A stretch of 64,000 nt of DNA from Prorocentrum cordatum (Eukaryota > Sar > Dinophyceae > Prorocentrales > Prorocentraceae), in assembly GCA_963575745.1 (NCBI GenBank), contig CAUYUJ010022437.1, forward strand, positions 349,896-413,895, read 5' to 3'. This document shows positions 18,693 through 27,400 of the stretch, in pieces. The translations under genes and the position numbers were made by a program. The notes beneath the pieces are model-generated. The model saw nothing but the letters and a program-made list of their open reading frames with translations, was not told the origin of the DNA and did not search any database. Each line of letters starts with the position of its first letter. The stretch's first letter is position 1.

Positions 18693-18859
18693 GCTTTTGC
18701 AGGCCAGCCACAACTGGGGGAGCTGTGGTCCTTACCCCCCTGGAGGACCCATCGATTTCGACACCCCTCTCGAGAGATCGTCGATGCGATGGGTTCCCCC
18801 AGGGGGGTAAGGACCACAGCTCCCCCAGTTATGGCTGGTCGGTTTTGTTCTTAGAACAT
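18677..18859. mobile_element. 183-bp near-perfect palindrome (fold-back element)
   Basis: Left arm ATGTTCTAGGAACG...CCAGCCACAACTGGGGGAGC, TGTGGTCCTTACCCCCCTGG. The right arm is its reverse complement, ending TAAGAACAT orientation-reversed at 18859. The arms are about 85-90 bp with few mismatches and meet at the perfect dyad CTCTCGAGAG (about 18767-18776). It would extrude as a long hairpin. The left end overlaps the end of family I. Confidence 0.85.
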
Positions 18860-19202
18860 TCTGGGGTTCTAAGAGAATTCCGTGGTAGGACTATAGGAAT
18901 GCCGGGACGGTCGGTCCCTGCTCAAATCCCCTTGCGGGGGGCCTCCGACGCTCTCGAGGCTCGGGGCAGATCGGAGGAAAGCCTGCCAGAGACAGTTGTT
19001 TACAATCCCCTGGCGACTGCCCCGACCCCCTTCTGGTCATGACCAGAATCGTGACGGGAGGTTCTTCGCTACTTCTTGCCTCGACGCAGCATGGACAGAA
19101 AGGTGCCAGGGAATGGGTCGAGACCCCTGGTGTTTACGTTTTGAAAAAATACCCCAGTGCGACCCTACCTAGAAGTTGGAGCCCCTAGGAAAACAGCATT
19201 AG
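18860..19202. other. Family J copy and possible family Z fragment
   Basis: 18884-18925 matches the family J motif at 11210. 19029-19145 has GGTCATGACCAGAATCGTGA, CGGGAGGTTCTTCGCTACTT and GGTGCCAGGGAATGGGTC, resembling a diverged piece of family Z. No gene. Confidence 0.45.
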
Positions 19203-19615
19203 TTGCTATGCCATGCCATGCTATGCTGTGCTATGACATGCTATGCGATGCTATGCTATGCTATGCTATGCTATGCTATGCTGCGCTATGCTATGCTATG
19301 CTATGCTATCGAGGCTAGCTCGGCATCTGTCGCACATTGTTTTTGCTGTGCCTTTCCTTTGCTTTGCTTTTGCTTTTACGTTGCTTTGCTTCGCGTTTCT
19401 TGTGCTTTGCTTTGCTGTCGCTGCTGTTGCTTTGTCTTTGCTTTGCTGCTGTGCTATGCTCTGCTATGCTCTGCTATGCGGCGCTGTGCTATGCTGTGCT
19501 GTGCTGTGCTGTGCTATGCTATTATATGCTACGCTATGCTATGCTATGATATGCTGTGCTGCGCTATGCTGTGCTACGCTCTGCTATGCTGTGCTCTGCT
19601 CTGCTATGCTAAAGC
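19203..19615 (+). repeat. (GCTAT)n/(GCTGT)n pentamer satellite
   Basis: ATGCT-based pentamers in two blocks (19203-19315 and about 19440-19615), joined by a GCTTTGCTTTT-type variant stretch. Translations give Cys/Tyr/Leu/Met-rich frames that are artefacts. Confidence 0.95.
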
Positions 19616-19740
19616 TCAGCGAAACTGAGATGAATATAAGCTAAGCTAAGATACACCTGATCTAAGATGAAGCTAGGCTAAGCTAATATGAAATCAGATA
19701 AGCTAAGGTGAGATAAGCAACGCTAAGCGAAGGGGACGTA
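19616..19740 (+). repeat. (AAGCT)-type pentamer decay product
   Basis: GCTAAGCTAAGAT, AAGCTAGGCTAAGC and GATAAGCTAAGG continue the 5-bp rhythm with a different consensus. Confidence 0.7.
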
Positions 19741-20160
19741 ACTGGGGGAACCGCGGGGCGGATCCTGGGGGAACCGCCCGGGGCGTGTTCCACTGCCCAG
19801 CCTTTTTAAGCTAACACAGTAAGAACCCTTCTAGGCAGAGCCTAGGTAGGGAAATCTGGCGTCGGAGGTCTGGGCACGGGCGTGACCAGAGGGGGGAGGG
19901 GGGAGGGGGCGGGTAACGTCACGACTCGCGCCGGCGCCGTCCGGGCACGCTTGGGAGTGGTTCCTGCCCAGACGGCGCCAGCGCGAAGCGTGACGTGACT
20001 GGGGGTGTCCACTCTTGCGCGCAGTCGAGGGGGGAGAGGGGCGGGTCGTGGGCGGGGCCACTTGCGGGCGTGGTCGCGAACAAGACAGAGCGGGCTCCAA
20101 TCAACTTCGCTGCCTCGTGGGCCCCTCTCGGCGGCCCCTCTTTGGCCGCGGCCAACCAGA
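19741..20160. other. Intergenic, nothing recognised
   Basis: GC-rich. GGGGGAACCGC occurs twice near 19744 and 19769. No gene seen. Confidence 0.4.
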
Positions 20161-20310
20161 TCGGTCGCGACCCCTCGGGCTCAAAGCTCTGGGATCGGAG
20201 CGGCCGCGACCGATCGGTCGCGAGTCAGTCGCGGATCGAGCGCGGGTCGATCGCGGATCGGTCGCGATCGATCGGTGGTGACCCATTTGGCGGCGGATCC
20301 GTCGCAGCCG
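20161..20310 (+). repeat. GATCGG/CGATCG degenerate repeat
   Basis: Dense CGATCGGTCGCG-type words of about 11-13 bp. Similar GATCCGA/GATTCG-rich stretches occur at 37020-37250 and 41790-41990. Confidence 0.6.
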
Positions 20311-20700
20311 AGCGCGAACGAAACAGTCTGGGATCGGAGGATCTTGGTCCCAGGCACGTGCGAGGTGGGCCTCGAGGGCCCGCGCCGGGCCCCTGCAGAC
20401 ATCCGAGGACGGCCCGCGTCGAGAAGTGGGTCCCTTGGGGCTGAGAGGTCTGGGTCCGCAGATTTGGATCGATGCGGACATCGAGGCAGCACATAGTTGG
20501 ATTGATGCGCGAGGATTAGCGACGGGTCCCGTTCCCCTATGACATCAGTGCGCTCTGTCACCACATCGGGTGGCATTGGCCTCATCTTTCCGTCGTGCCT
20601 TGCCCCATCCGTGGATCTGGCGCTTGCGATCTGTGGATCTGGCGCCCATGCGCCTGATCCACGCATCCCTAGTCCATGTTAGCGTGTGCCCAGGGACGGG
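20311..20700. other. Intergenic, nothing recognised
   Basis: No feature seen. Confidence 0.4.
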
Positions 20701-20966
20701 AGGCTGCGGACCAGACCCCCGCTCGCCTGCGCCGCCGCTCTGGGCGAAGCACACCCCCAGGGGGGACCTTGACCGAGGAGCCACGAGCCAAGGAGCCCAA
20801 GACCAACGAGTTCGGGCAAGGCCCTGCGAGCCCACGAGACCAAGAAGCCCCCCTCCCCCAAACGGAGCCCCCAGGCAGGGAAACGTTATGTTCCGAGCAG
20901 CCCCAGTCAGAAAAGCGGCAGACGGCTGGCCTCTCTGGACCCAGAACTGCGCGAAGCCGCATGTGC
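20701..20966 (+). other. Degenerate ACCAAGGAGCCC-rich sequence
   Basis: GAGGAGCCACGAGCCAAGG, AGCCCAAGACCAACGAG and ACGAGACCAAGAAGCCC show a loose 12-18 bp rhythm that resumes at 21140-21320. One plus frame is open across it but is Pro/Glu/Thr repetitive. It may be a low-complexity exon, but there is no supporting motif. Confidence 0.4.
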
Positions 20967-21116
20967 ATCGCCCGCGATCCCGTCAAGGACTGCATCCCAG
21001 GCTATCCTCCTCCTCCTCCTCCTTTCTCCTCCTCCTTTCTCCTCCTCCTCCTCCTCCTCCTCCTCCTCCTCCTCCTCCTCATCGCCCGTGATCCCGTCAA
21101 GGACTGCATCCCAGGC
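20967..21116 (+). repeat. (TCC)n tract between 36-bp direct repeats
   Basis: ATCGCCCGCGATCCCGTCAA, continuing GGACTGCATCCCAGGC, occupies 20967-21002 and recurs at 21081-21116 with one C/T change. Between them lies 78 bp of CCTCCTCCT with one TTTCTCC interruption and almost no other sequence. Confidence 0.9.
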
Positions 21117-21453
21117 GTAGCGGAACGCCGAGGCACCCAGAATTCAGGGCCAAGAGGCCAAGACCCTAGAACCAAGGAGCCGAGACCAGGGAACCAAGCG
21201 CGCCCGCATATGAGCAGAGAAGCCGAGGAGCCGACCGAGACCGGTGCAGGGAACCAGGAGACCAAGGCTGAGGCCATGGTCACGGAACCCCCGGGGAAGC
21301 CCCAGGGCACCCCGGGGAAGCCTGCGACGACCGGGCCTGGCACCCGCCCTTTTCCTGCACAAGCAGAAAAGAAACGCCTTTCGGGCGGGTGGCAGCGGCT
21401 GGGAAAGGTGGGTTGCCTCAATCAATGGGAGGGGTGGAGGCAAAAAGGGCCCT
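21117..21453. other. Degenerate ACCAAGGAGCC-rich sequence, continued
   Basis: GGGGAAGCCCCAGGGCACCC and a following GGGGAAGCC form a short duplication near 21293-21320. No gene assigned. Confidence 0.4.
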
Positions 21454-21716
21454 ATAAAGTGGCCCTGCTGTTTTCCCACCCCCCTAGTAGGGCTGGAGTG
21501 TTTCTCCGAAGGGCTTTGGCGACCCGTCCTCCTCCTCTCTCCTCCTCCCCCTCCTCCTCCTGCCCGTCCTCTTCTCCCCTTCATCCTCCTCCTCCTCCTC
21601 CTCCTCCTCCTCCTCCTCCTTTATCCTCCTCCTCCTCCTCCTCCTCCTCCTCCTTTCTCCTCCTCCTCCTCCTCCTCCTCCTTCTCCTCCTCCTCCTCCT
21701 CCTCCTCCTCCTCGGG
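21454..21716 (+). mobile_element. Family A body plus (TCC)n tail, copy 2
   Basis: Body 21456-21526: AAAGTGGCCCTGCTGTTTTC, CCACCCCCC, AGGGCTGGAGTGTTTCTCCG, AAGGGCTTTGGCGACCCG. This is the reverse complement of 17881-17953 with few changes, and it too passes directly into TCC (21527-21714). I find no clear direct repeat around this copy, so its target duplication may have decayed. Confidence 0.7.
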
Positions 21717-21940
21717 TCGCCTACGGCCCCGGGGGCACCCGTGCACCTCGCAGCGCATGCGCCCGAGGGTCTCGCCCCTCGGCCGGCCTGCTGCCCCCGC
21801 GGCTCCCCCGTCCGGGCCGCCCCGGCCCTCCCTCGCCGAGGCGCCCCCCGCTGGGAGACACGGTCCCCAGCAGGGCGGCGCTCGGCGGCGATGTTCCGGG
21901 CACAGCGGGGAGCCGCAACCGCAGCCAAGGGGAGGAAGAG
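21717..21940. other. GC-rich spacer
   Basis: Very GC-rich and open in all frames. Nothing recognised. Confidence 0.35.
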
Positions 21941-22056
21941 GCACCGTTGCTGCCACCCTCGCCTCGTGTTCTCTTTTGGGGGCCTCCCGGGAGGCCCTCG
22001 TCGCCACCGCTGGATTCGCCTCGGAATGCTGGTCAGATCACACCCCGCAGGAGAGG
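21941..22056 (+). mobile_element. Family D dispersed repeat, copy 1
   Basis: Core GGGAGGCCCTCGTCGCCACC, then GCTGGATTCGCCTCGGAATG, then GGTCAGATCACACCCCGCAG and GAGAGGTC. Related cores lie at 22565-22680, 47122-47245 and, in reverse, 40918-41004. Confidence 0.75.
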
Positions 22057-22094
22057 TCTTTTGGTTTCCCCATTCAGTGGATTTTTCGGGAGGG

Positions 22095-22340
22095 CCCCTC
22101 GGCACGAGCACCCTTGAGGTGGCTGTGGTCGACTTGGCCGTCCTGGGGCGCCACCTCGACCACAACCGACACGAGAGCTGGCTCCGGTGTCCCGACTTTG
22201 CTTGGCATGCGCAGTATATTTCCCCGGGTGTGTGCTCGATGTGGTTGTGGTCGCTTGCTGTCCCCGCAAGAGGCCCCGCACAGGAAGTCGAGAAGGATGA
22301 GAAGGAGGAGAAGGAGGAGGAGGAGGTGGTGGAAGAATAG
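22095..22340 (+). CDS. Exon-like block, unknown product
   Basis: One plus frame reads LEVAVVDLAVLGRHLDHNRH, then ESWLRCPDFAWHAQYISPGV and CSMWLWSLAVPARGPAQEVE, then an acidic KDEKEEKEEEE stretch into a stop at 22338-22340. Residues before the GGA tract are diverse and protein-like, but an alternative plus frame is also open. No domain is recognised and no ATG is well placed. The acidic end comes from the start of a (GGA)n tract. Treat it as a weak candidate only. Confidence 0.2.
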   Translation, partial: PLGTSTLEVAVVDLAVLGRHLDHNRHESWLRCPDFAWHAQYISPGVCSMWLWSLAVPARGPAQEVEKDEKEEKEEEEVVEE

Positions 22341-22558
22341 GAGGAGGAGGAGGAGGAGGAGGAGGAGGAGGAGGAGGAGGAGGAGGAGGAGGGAGGAAGG
22401 GAGGGGGAGGGGGAGGGGGAGGGGGAGGGGGAGGGGGAGGGGGAGGGGGAGGAGGAGAGGAGGAGGAGGAGGAGGAGGAGGAGGAGGAGGAGGAGGAGGA
22501 GGAGGAGGAGGAGTGGAAGAGGAGGAGGAGGAGGAGAAGTGGAAGAATAGGAGGAGGA
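22300..22558. repeat. (GGA)n with GGGGGA hexamers
   Basis: GGA tract interrupted at 22400-22452 by about nine GGGGGA units, then GGA again. GTGGAAGAATAGGAGGAGGA occurs near both ends (about 22328 and 22540), giving an 18-20 bp direct repeat around the tract. Confidence 0.9.
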
Positions 22559-22685
22559 TCAGAGGGGGAAGGGGTACCAGGACCGCTGCCCTTCCTCGCT
22601 TTCACCTTTGGGGGGCTTCCTTCGCCAGGCCTGGATTCGCCTCGACATTGTGGTCAGCACGCGCCCCGGGAGAGGCCTGAGGAGT
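22559..22685 (+). mobile_element. Family D dispersed repeat, copy 2
   Basis: AGGGGTACCAGGACCGCTGC, CTTCGCCAGGCCTGGATTCG, CCTCGACATTGTGGTCAGC and CGCCCCGGGAGAGGCCTG. The left edge is a GGA tract. The 47122 copy also has GGAGGA, AGGGTACCGG and CTGCCCTTCC at its left edge. Confidence 0.65.
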
Positions 22686-22717
22686 AGCGGCATCTGTAGC
22701 TCATTGCCCCTTTCAGG

Positions 22718-22787
22718 AGGAGGAGGAGGAGGAGGGGGAGGAGGAGGAGGAGGAGGGGGAGGAGGAGGAGGAGGAGGAGCAGGTTCA
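22718..22787. repeat. (GGA)n tract at edge of family B
   Basis: About 70 bp of GGA/GGGGGA directly abutting the family B element on its right. Confidence 0.9.
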
Positions 22788-23180
22788 GCGTAAACCCGAG
22801 TCTCATCAACGATGTTGGAATACACCCTCCCTCGACGCTCCCTCTTCATATGCCCCTTCCAAGGATTCATTTGAGGGAAGTGCCTCTGTGGGAGACAACC
22901 GTGCGAAATCCTGAAGTGCGCCAAAACACCATTCGCAGGACTTCAACGCAACGAATCAACTTGAGTGTTGCGTCTTGACGATCCTGAATCGATCCGGAAC
23001 GCCATTCCTGGGCCTCCAACACCGTGAATCAACGTAACTGATGCTCCCTGACAGTCCTGACTTGTTCCCAAACATGTCTGGTACCTTAACCATGAGAGCC
23101 AGTGAAGTTCTGGCGAATTGCTGAAACGAATGTGCGCAGCTCTAAGGTGAGAGTCACATTCTGAAAACAAGCTGAGGGAG
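22788..23180 (-). mobile_element. Family B short element, copy 2
   Basis: About 390 bp collinear with 32095-32480: ATCAACGATGTTGGAATACA, CACCCTCCCTC, GGAAGTGCCTCTGTGGGAGA, GTGCGCCAAAACACC, GACTTCAACGCAACGAATCA, TTGCGTCTTGACG, AACGCCATTCCTGGGCCTCC, AATCAACGTAACTGATGC and ACGAATGTGCGC. In minus orientation it ends in a (TCC)n tail. Confidence 0.75.
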
Positions 23181-23825
23181 GGAGGGAGTGAGGAGGGGTG
23201 GAGGGAATAGGCCAGGAGGGGGGGGGGGTGCAAGGCGGCTCCAGCCCGCATCGCCGCGCAGCTCACGCAGCGGGCTCGCCGCGTTGGCGTGCAGGGCGAG
23301 CCAGACGCTCGCCGGTGGGAGCAACAGCGAGCTCCGGGCCCTCGGAGAGTGACGCGGCGGGTGCTGCCGAACTCGGGTGCTCCCGAAGTCGGATATAGCT
23401 AGGACCCATGGCACGGGGAGCTGCTTAGTAATTGGGCCCCGAAGGCCAAGCAGTTTTTCCGGAATCGCTTGGACCCCGTGTCTTTGAGATGACTGCAGTT
23501 CCGGTCAGTAGAATGGGGCGGGGTATCGCCCCCCAGTACACATCACTTCACCAGGTCCCACTACTTACACCCAGTCCGCCAACGCGCGATAAAGGTATCC
23601 CTGGCCCAAGGTGTCTCCAGTATTCCAGGGCCCTCAGGGCCTCCAAGGCACTCCTCACGAGTCCTAGAGGGTCCCAGCGCGATTCGATTCGGTATGCTTT
23701 CTGATGTCTAAGATGTGTATGCGTGAGGCTTGCCGAAGCATGCGGTCCTTGGAGAAAACACGAGGCCCAGATGGCCCCAGGGGCTCCAGAGTGGCGCAAG
23801 AAACTCGGGGCACCTTGGGCCAGAG
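23181..23825. other. Intergenic, nothing recognised
   Basis: GGGA-rich at 23165-23230. Otherwise mixed sequence without convincing open frames. Confidence 0.4.
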
Positions 23826-23945
23826 ATCGGCGGCGAGCGAGGGGGGGAAGGGAGAAGGAGAAGGCCTTCTCGGAAGGCGGCGGGACTTCTCAGAAGCTCT
23901 CGCGCTTTCCGAGAAGGTCTTGGGTCTTCAGGGAGGGCTTACTCT
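23826..23945 (+). mobile_element. Family L left end
   Basis: TCGGCGGCGAGCGAGGG, GAAGGGAGAAGGAGAAGGCC and TTCTCGGAAGGCGG form the left terminal inverted repeat seen in the family L copies at 37427 and 40028. A matching right end lies at 24905-25010, across the ATGT array. Confidence 0.55.
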
Positions 23946-24290
23946 GTGTCCCTCAATAGTTCTGGGGGTACCCGTAGTCTGGGGAGGGTACCCGTAGTCT
24001 GGGGAGGGTACCTGTAGACCGGGGCAGGGTACCTGTAGTCTGGGGGAGGGATACCTGTAGTCCGGGGGGGTACCTGTAGTTTGGGGGGGCTCGTGTTCAC
24101 GAGGTAATGCACGCGTGGTTCCACTCGTGCGGGTTGGGTACCTGTAGTCCAGAAAGGTACCTGTAGTCAGGGGAGGGGGGGACGGGGGCGGGGGGTACTT
24201 GTAGCCCGGAGGGGACGGGAACATGTGTAGTCGGGGAGAGGTACATGCAGTCGCGGGGGTACCTGTAGGCCGGGGGCCCAGGACTCTTGA
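23946..24290 (+). repeat. GGTACCTGTAGTC 18-22 bp tandem repeat
   Basis: GGGTACCCGTAGTCTGGGGA units repeat, with GGGTACCTGTAG, CGGGGG and AGGTACATGCAGTCG variants, through about twelve copies. Interrupted at about 24090-24140. Confidence 0.85.
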
Positions 24291-24299
24291 GGGACACAG

Positions 24300-24900
24300 A
24301 GTATATATATAGATATGTATGCATGTATGTATGTAGGCATGTATGCATGTATGTATATATGCATGTATGTATGTATGTATGTATATATGTGTGTATGTAT
24401 GTATGTATGTACATATATATGTGTATGTGTGTATGTATGTGTGTATGTTTGTATGTATGTGTATGTATGGATGTATGTATGTATGTATGTATGGATGGAT
24501 GCATGGATGTATGTATGTATGTATGTATGTATGCATGTTTGTATGTAATGTAATGTAATGTATGCATGTATGCATGTATGTATGTATGTTTGTATGTATG
24601 TATGTATGTATGTACGTATGTATGTATGTATGTATGTATGCATGTATGTATGTATGTAATGTATGTATGTATGTATGTATGTATGTATGTATGTATGGAT
24701 GGATGGATGGATGGATGTATGTATGTATGTATGTATGTATGTATGTATGTATGTATGTATGTGTGTGTATGTATGTATGTGTGTGTGTATGTATGTATGT
24801 ATGTATGTATGTATGTATGTATGTATGTATGTATGTATGTATGTATATATATATATGTATATATAGGTATGCATATATATATATATATATAGAGATATAG
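24300..24900. repeat. (ATGT)n tetranucleotide array, about 600 bp
   Basis: GTATGTATGTATG with GCATG, GGATGGATG, GTGTGTG and TATATA variants. Six overlapping frames give Met/Tyr/Val/Cys or Ile/His/Thr repeats, all artefacts. Confidence 0.97.
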
Positions 24901-24904
24901 AAAT

Positions 24905-25010
24905 GTAGACCACTTCTCAGAAGGCCCCGGGGACTTCCGAGCCTTCTGAGAGGGCCCGCCCCTTCCCACTTCCTTCCTTCCTTCCCCCCCCCCCGGGCCC
25001 GCCGCCGAAG
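24905..25010 (+). mobile_element. Family L right end
   Basis: CACTTCTCAGAAGGCCCCGG, GACTTCCGAGCCTTCTGAGA, GGGCCCGCCCCTTCCCACTT, then GGCCCGCCGCCG, matching right ends of the other family L copies. Confidence 0.55.
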
Positions 25011-25137
25011 AGAGCGGCCCGCGGGCCGCCCCCGGAGAGAGAGGAGGCCTCGCCCCCGACGCAGCGCTTATTATAAAGGGGGCGGCCGCCGGTTTTCCTC
25101 GGCGCAGGGCCTGCGGCATGGCGGCGGAGGCGTGGAC
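25011..25137. other. Spacer, nothing recognised
   Basis: Short GC-rich spacer. Confidence 0.4.
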
Positions 25138-25323
25138 CCAGACCCCCTCGGGTCATGAAAAAATCACGACGGGAGGTTTTTCTATATTTTCGGCCTCCAG
25201 GTGCCTTTACCGGCCCTCGGGACCGTCAAAAAACGACTCGGGATGCAGAACCGGTCCCGGCGAATAGGTCCGGACCTTCTGGGGGTCGCGTAATGAAAAA
25301 ATCATGACGTCGGGGGTCTGGGG
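25138..25323 (+). mobile_element. Family Z MITE-like element
   Basis: About 186 bp. Ends CCAGACCCCCTCGGGTCATGA and, inverted, TCATGACGTCGGGGGTCTGG. Internal ACGACGGGAGGTTTTTC, TTACCGGCCCTCGGGACCGT, CAAAAAACGACTC and GGTCCCGG, then an imperfect ATGAAAAAATCAT hairpin. The 47259 copy has the same length and order. No transposase; a non-autonomous element is inferred. Confidence 0.8.
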
Positions 25324-25505
25324 AGCCAGGGCGGCTCCGCCGGCGGATACTAGCGTGCAAATGCCTTTCGACTTGCGTGATTTCCGCGCCCCCCCGAACG
25401 TGCAAGTCGTTTGCGGCCTGCTTCAGGCTCAGCCCCCCCCCCCCGTCCATGCAAGTGAACTTGCCAGAGTCTTTAAAAAAAGAACAGGCTCAAGAGGGTC
25501 CACTG
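25324..25505 (+). mobile_element. Family O element, copy 1
   Basis: ACTAGCGTGCAAATGCCTTT, CGACTTGCGTGATTTCCGCG, CCCCCCGAACGTGCAAGTCG, TTTGCGGCCTGCTTCAGGC, TCCATGCAAGTGAACTTGCC and AGAGTCTTTAAAAAAAGAAC. The reverse complement recurs at 46852-47000. Confidence 0.75.
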
Positions 25506-25667
25506 GCGGACCACCGATCGCCCACTCCTCCGCGCCCCTCGGGGCCCGAGGCCCCCCACCCCGCCAAGGCACGCGAGGCCTCGTCCGCGGGGGCCCGTCG
25601 CCCTGCCGGCGACGTGTGCCGACTCTGGGCCAGCACGTCGCCCCGAGTCGGACCGTCCCGTGCCCCA
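25506..25667. other. GC-rich spacer
   Basis: Open in several frames. Nothing recognised. Confidence 0.4.
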
Positions 25668-25878
25668 CACGGGCATTATATTCGAACCCTGTGGCCCAAG
25701 ACGCCCCCCCGAACCCCCGACGGCGTGGCGACGGGGGGGGCGTGAGTGGACAGAAATATTCGAACCCCGAGGCACCGCCTCTGCTGAGATCAACACATCG
25801 ATGTCGGGGGCGCGGGGGTGATTCAGAATCTCCCTCGAATGTGCGAGGGTTCGAATATTAATAGATTGTCCATCTACT
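25668..25878 (-). mobile_element. TTCGAA MITE-like element, copy 1 (reverse)
   Basis: ATTATATTCGAACCCTGTGG, GCCCAAGACGCCCCCC, GGCGTGGCGACGGGGG, TGAGTGGACAGAAATATTCG, GAGATCAACACATCGATGTC, GATTCAGAATCTCCCTCGAA and GGGTTCGAATATTAATAGAT. Collinear, in reverse, with 43557-43771 and 51924-52143. Both ends carry inverted GGTTCGAAT. Confidence 0.85.
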
Positions 25879-25944
25879 GGAGGACCGAATCGTCAACAGC
25901 CATCCCCTTGCGTCCTGCAGCCGTCGAGGAAGAAGAAGGAGCTG

Positions 25945-26105
25945 CATGAGCACGAACTTCGTGGAGCTCCGCGCGGACTTCTGGGATCTGCGCTGGGCCC
26001 CCTCTCCAGCGCGCGGAGCGTCCCAGGGGCGGCGCCAGAGGCGCTGCCAGGGGAGCCCAGCGCAGATCCAGGGAGTCCGCGTGGAACTCCAACAGTTTAT
26101 GCTCT
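25945..26105. mobile_element. Imperfect 140-bp fold-back
   Basis: TGGAGCTCCGCGCGGACTTC with TGGGATCTGCGCTGGGCCCC (25970-26011) faces CCCAGCGCAGATCCAGGGAG with TCCGCGTGGAACTCC (26058-26092), with further pairing between GCGCGGAGCG and the GCGCC/GGCGC core. A similar arrangement lies at 44247-44390. Confidence 0.65.
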
Positions 26106-26182
26106 TGCCGCTTGCCCCTCCTCCGATCCTCAGGAGGGGAAACAAATCACACAGACACGACGAATCGGCGATTCCAAGAAAG

Positions 26183-26290
26183 TATGGGAGAATATGGGAA
26201 GTGGGGGGGAAGAGAAAAACACAGAACATGTGGGAAAAGATGTGGGTGATATGTTTGTTTGTGTGTATTTCATTTGTGTGTCCCAGTTCC
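26183..26290 (+). mobile_element. Family N repeat, copy 1
   Basis: ATATGGGAAGTGGGGGGGAA, GAGAAAAACACAGAACATGT, GGGTGATATGTTTG and TTGTGTGTATTTCAT align with ACATGGGAAGTGGGGGGGGA, GAACATGTGGGGGATCTGTT and ACTTGTGTGCATCTGTTCC at 40303-40400. Confidence 0.6.
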
Positions 26291-26498
26291 CCTCCTCCGA
26301 TCCGCTCGCGGCCGCCCCTTACATCAGAAGGGCAGACCGGCAGCACGAAAGAGAGGGGCGCTCGGAGTGCCACGCGGCCTTCGTGGGTCGGCGCGGGGCA
26401 CCCCCTGCCCCTCGGCGCCCGAGGCGCGTGAGGTGGTGGCGCCGGAGGCTGCGCCACGAGATGGCCAGCGCCGACCGGGGGGGGGGGCGCCGATCCCG
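26291..26498. other. GC-rich spacer
   Basis: No gene recognised. Confidence 0.4.
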
Positions 26499-26680
26499 AG
26501 GTCACCACCCACCAGACGACCCCAACCCAACCCGAAGGCTCAGATTTACCCTCGATTTCCAGTGGGGGGGGGGTCGGGAAACATCGAAAAAACTCGTGTG
26601 GAACCCTTACCCCCCCCAACCCGAAGTTCGGGTCTTCGGGTTGGGTTTGGGTGGTCTGGTAGGTAGTCACGAGGTGAGCA
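26499..26680. mobile_element. 180-bp fold-back with inverted ends
   Basis: GAGGTCACCACCCACCAGAC, then GACCCCAACCCAACCCGAAG, faces TTCGGGTTGGGTTTGGGTGG, then TCTGGTAGGTAGTCACGAGG. Arms of about 45 bp with few mismatches and a central G-rich loop. No second copy seen. Confidence 0.75.
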
Positions 26681-26890
26681 GGAGGAGGACGTGGAGGGAG
26701 GAGGGGGGTGGGGAGGAAAGGGGGGGGGGAGGAGCGAACAGGCAGGAGCAAGAGAAGGGCTGCGATGTTTTCCGGACTCTGGGAGGCGAGGTGGGGACGA
26801 GGAGGAGGAGGAGGAGGGCGGCGAGGGCGGAGGAGGGGAGGAGGGAGCAGGAGGGTGGAGGATGGGGAGGAGGATGGGAGGGCGGGGACG
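26681..26890. repeat. Degenerate GGA tract
   Basis: GGAGGAGG/GGGGAGG-rich with many interruptions. Confidence 0.85.
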
Positions 26891-27400
26891 ACCCAAGAGA
26901 ATCCCGCGCGGGCCGCCGAAAGCTTGAGCTTTTCGGCGGCTGTCTTCTGTTCCTTCACACCGTGGTGCCCGGAGTTATCCCGCCGCACCGCTTTTTGCTT
27001 CACTGGCTCGCGGGGGATGGGTTTTCTGGGGCGCGCCCGAGCCTGAGGACGCCCTGCGGCACGGCCGCGGAGGGCACCGCATGCGCCCCCCCATCCTCTT
27101 CCTCCCGTCGCCGTCATGGTCGTCGTTGCCCTCATCCTTCTCCTCTTCCTCGCACCCCCCTCCCCCGTGTCCAGTCCCATTCCTCTCCTCCACCCAAGGC
27201 CTCCAGCGTCTTGGAAAAGCCACCGTCCTGTTTGTGGCTTCTTGCCCCAGTTTGGCTTCCAAGCGTGTTCGCGCGTTCTCTTGCTTCTGATCCGCCTGCG
27301 CCTTCGGCGTCGTCGTCTAGCTTCCCGTAATCGTCGTTGTCGTCCTCCTCCCCCGCATCCGCGTAATTCCTTCTTGCCCTCGCCCTCCCCCTTCCAGTAC
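26891..27400. other. Intergenic, nothing recognised
   Basis: Open frames on both strands, none favoured. Becomes pyrimidine-rich toward the right. Confidence 0.35.

Noticed and set aside
20967-21116. CRISPR-like repeat-spacer-repeat
   Set aside because: Only two repeat copies with a microsatellite between; no array and no prokaryotic context.
21456-21716. Target-site duplication for the second family A copy
   Set aside because: No matching sequence found on the two sides of the body plus TCC tract.
24097-25119. Ile/His/Thr and Met/Tyr/Val/Cys repeat proteins
   Set aside because: Translations of the (ATGT)n array.
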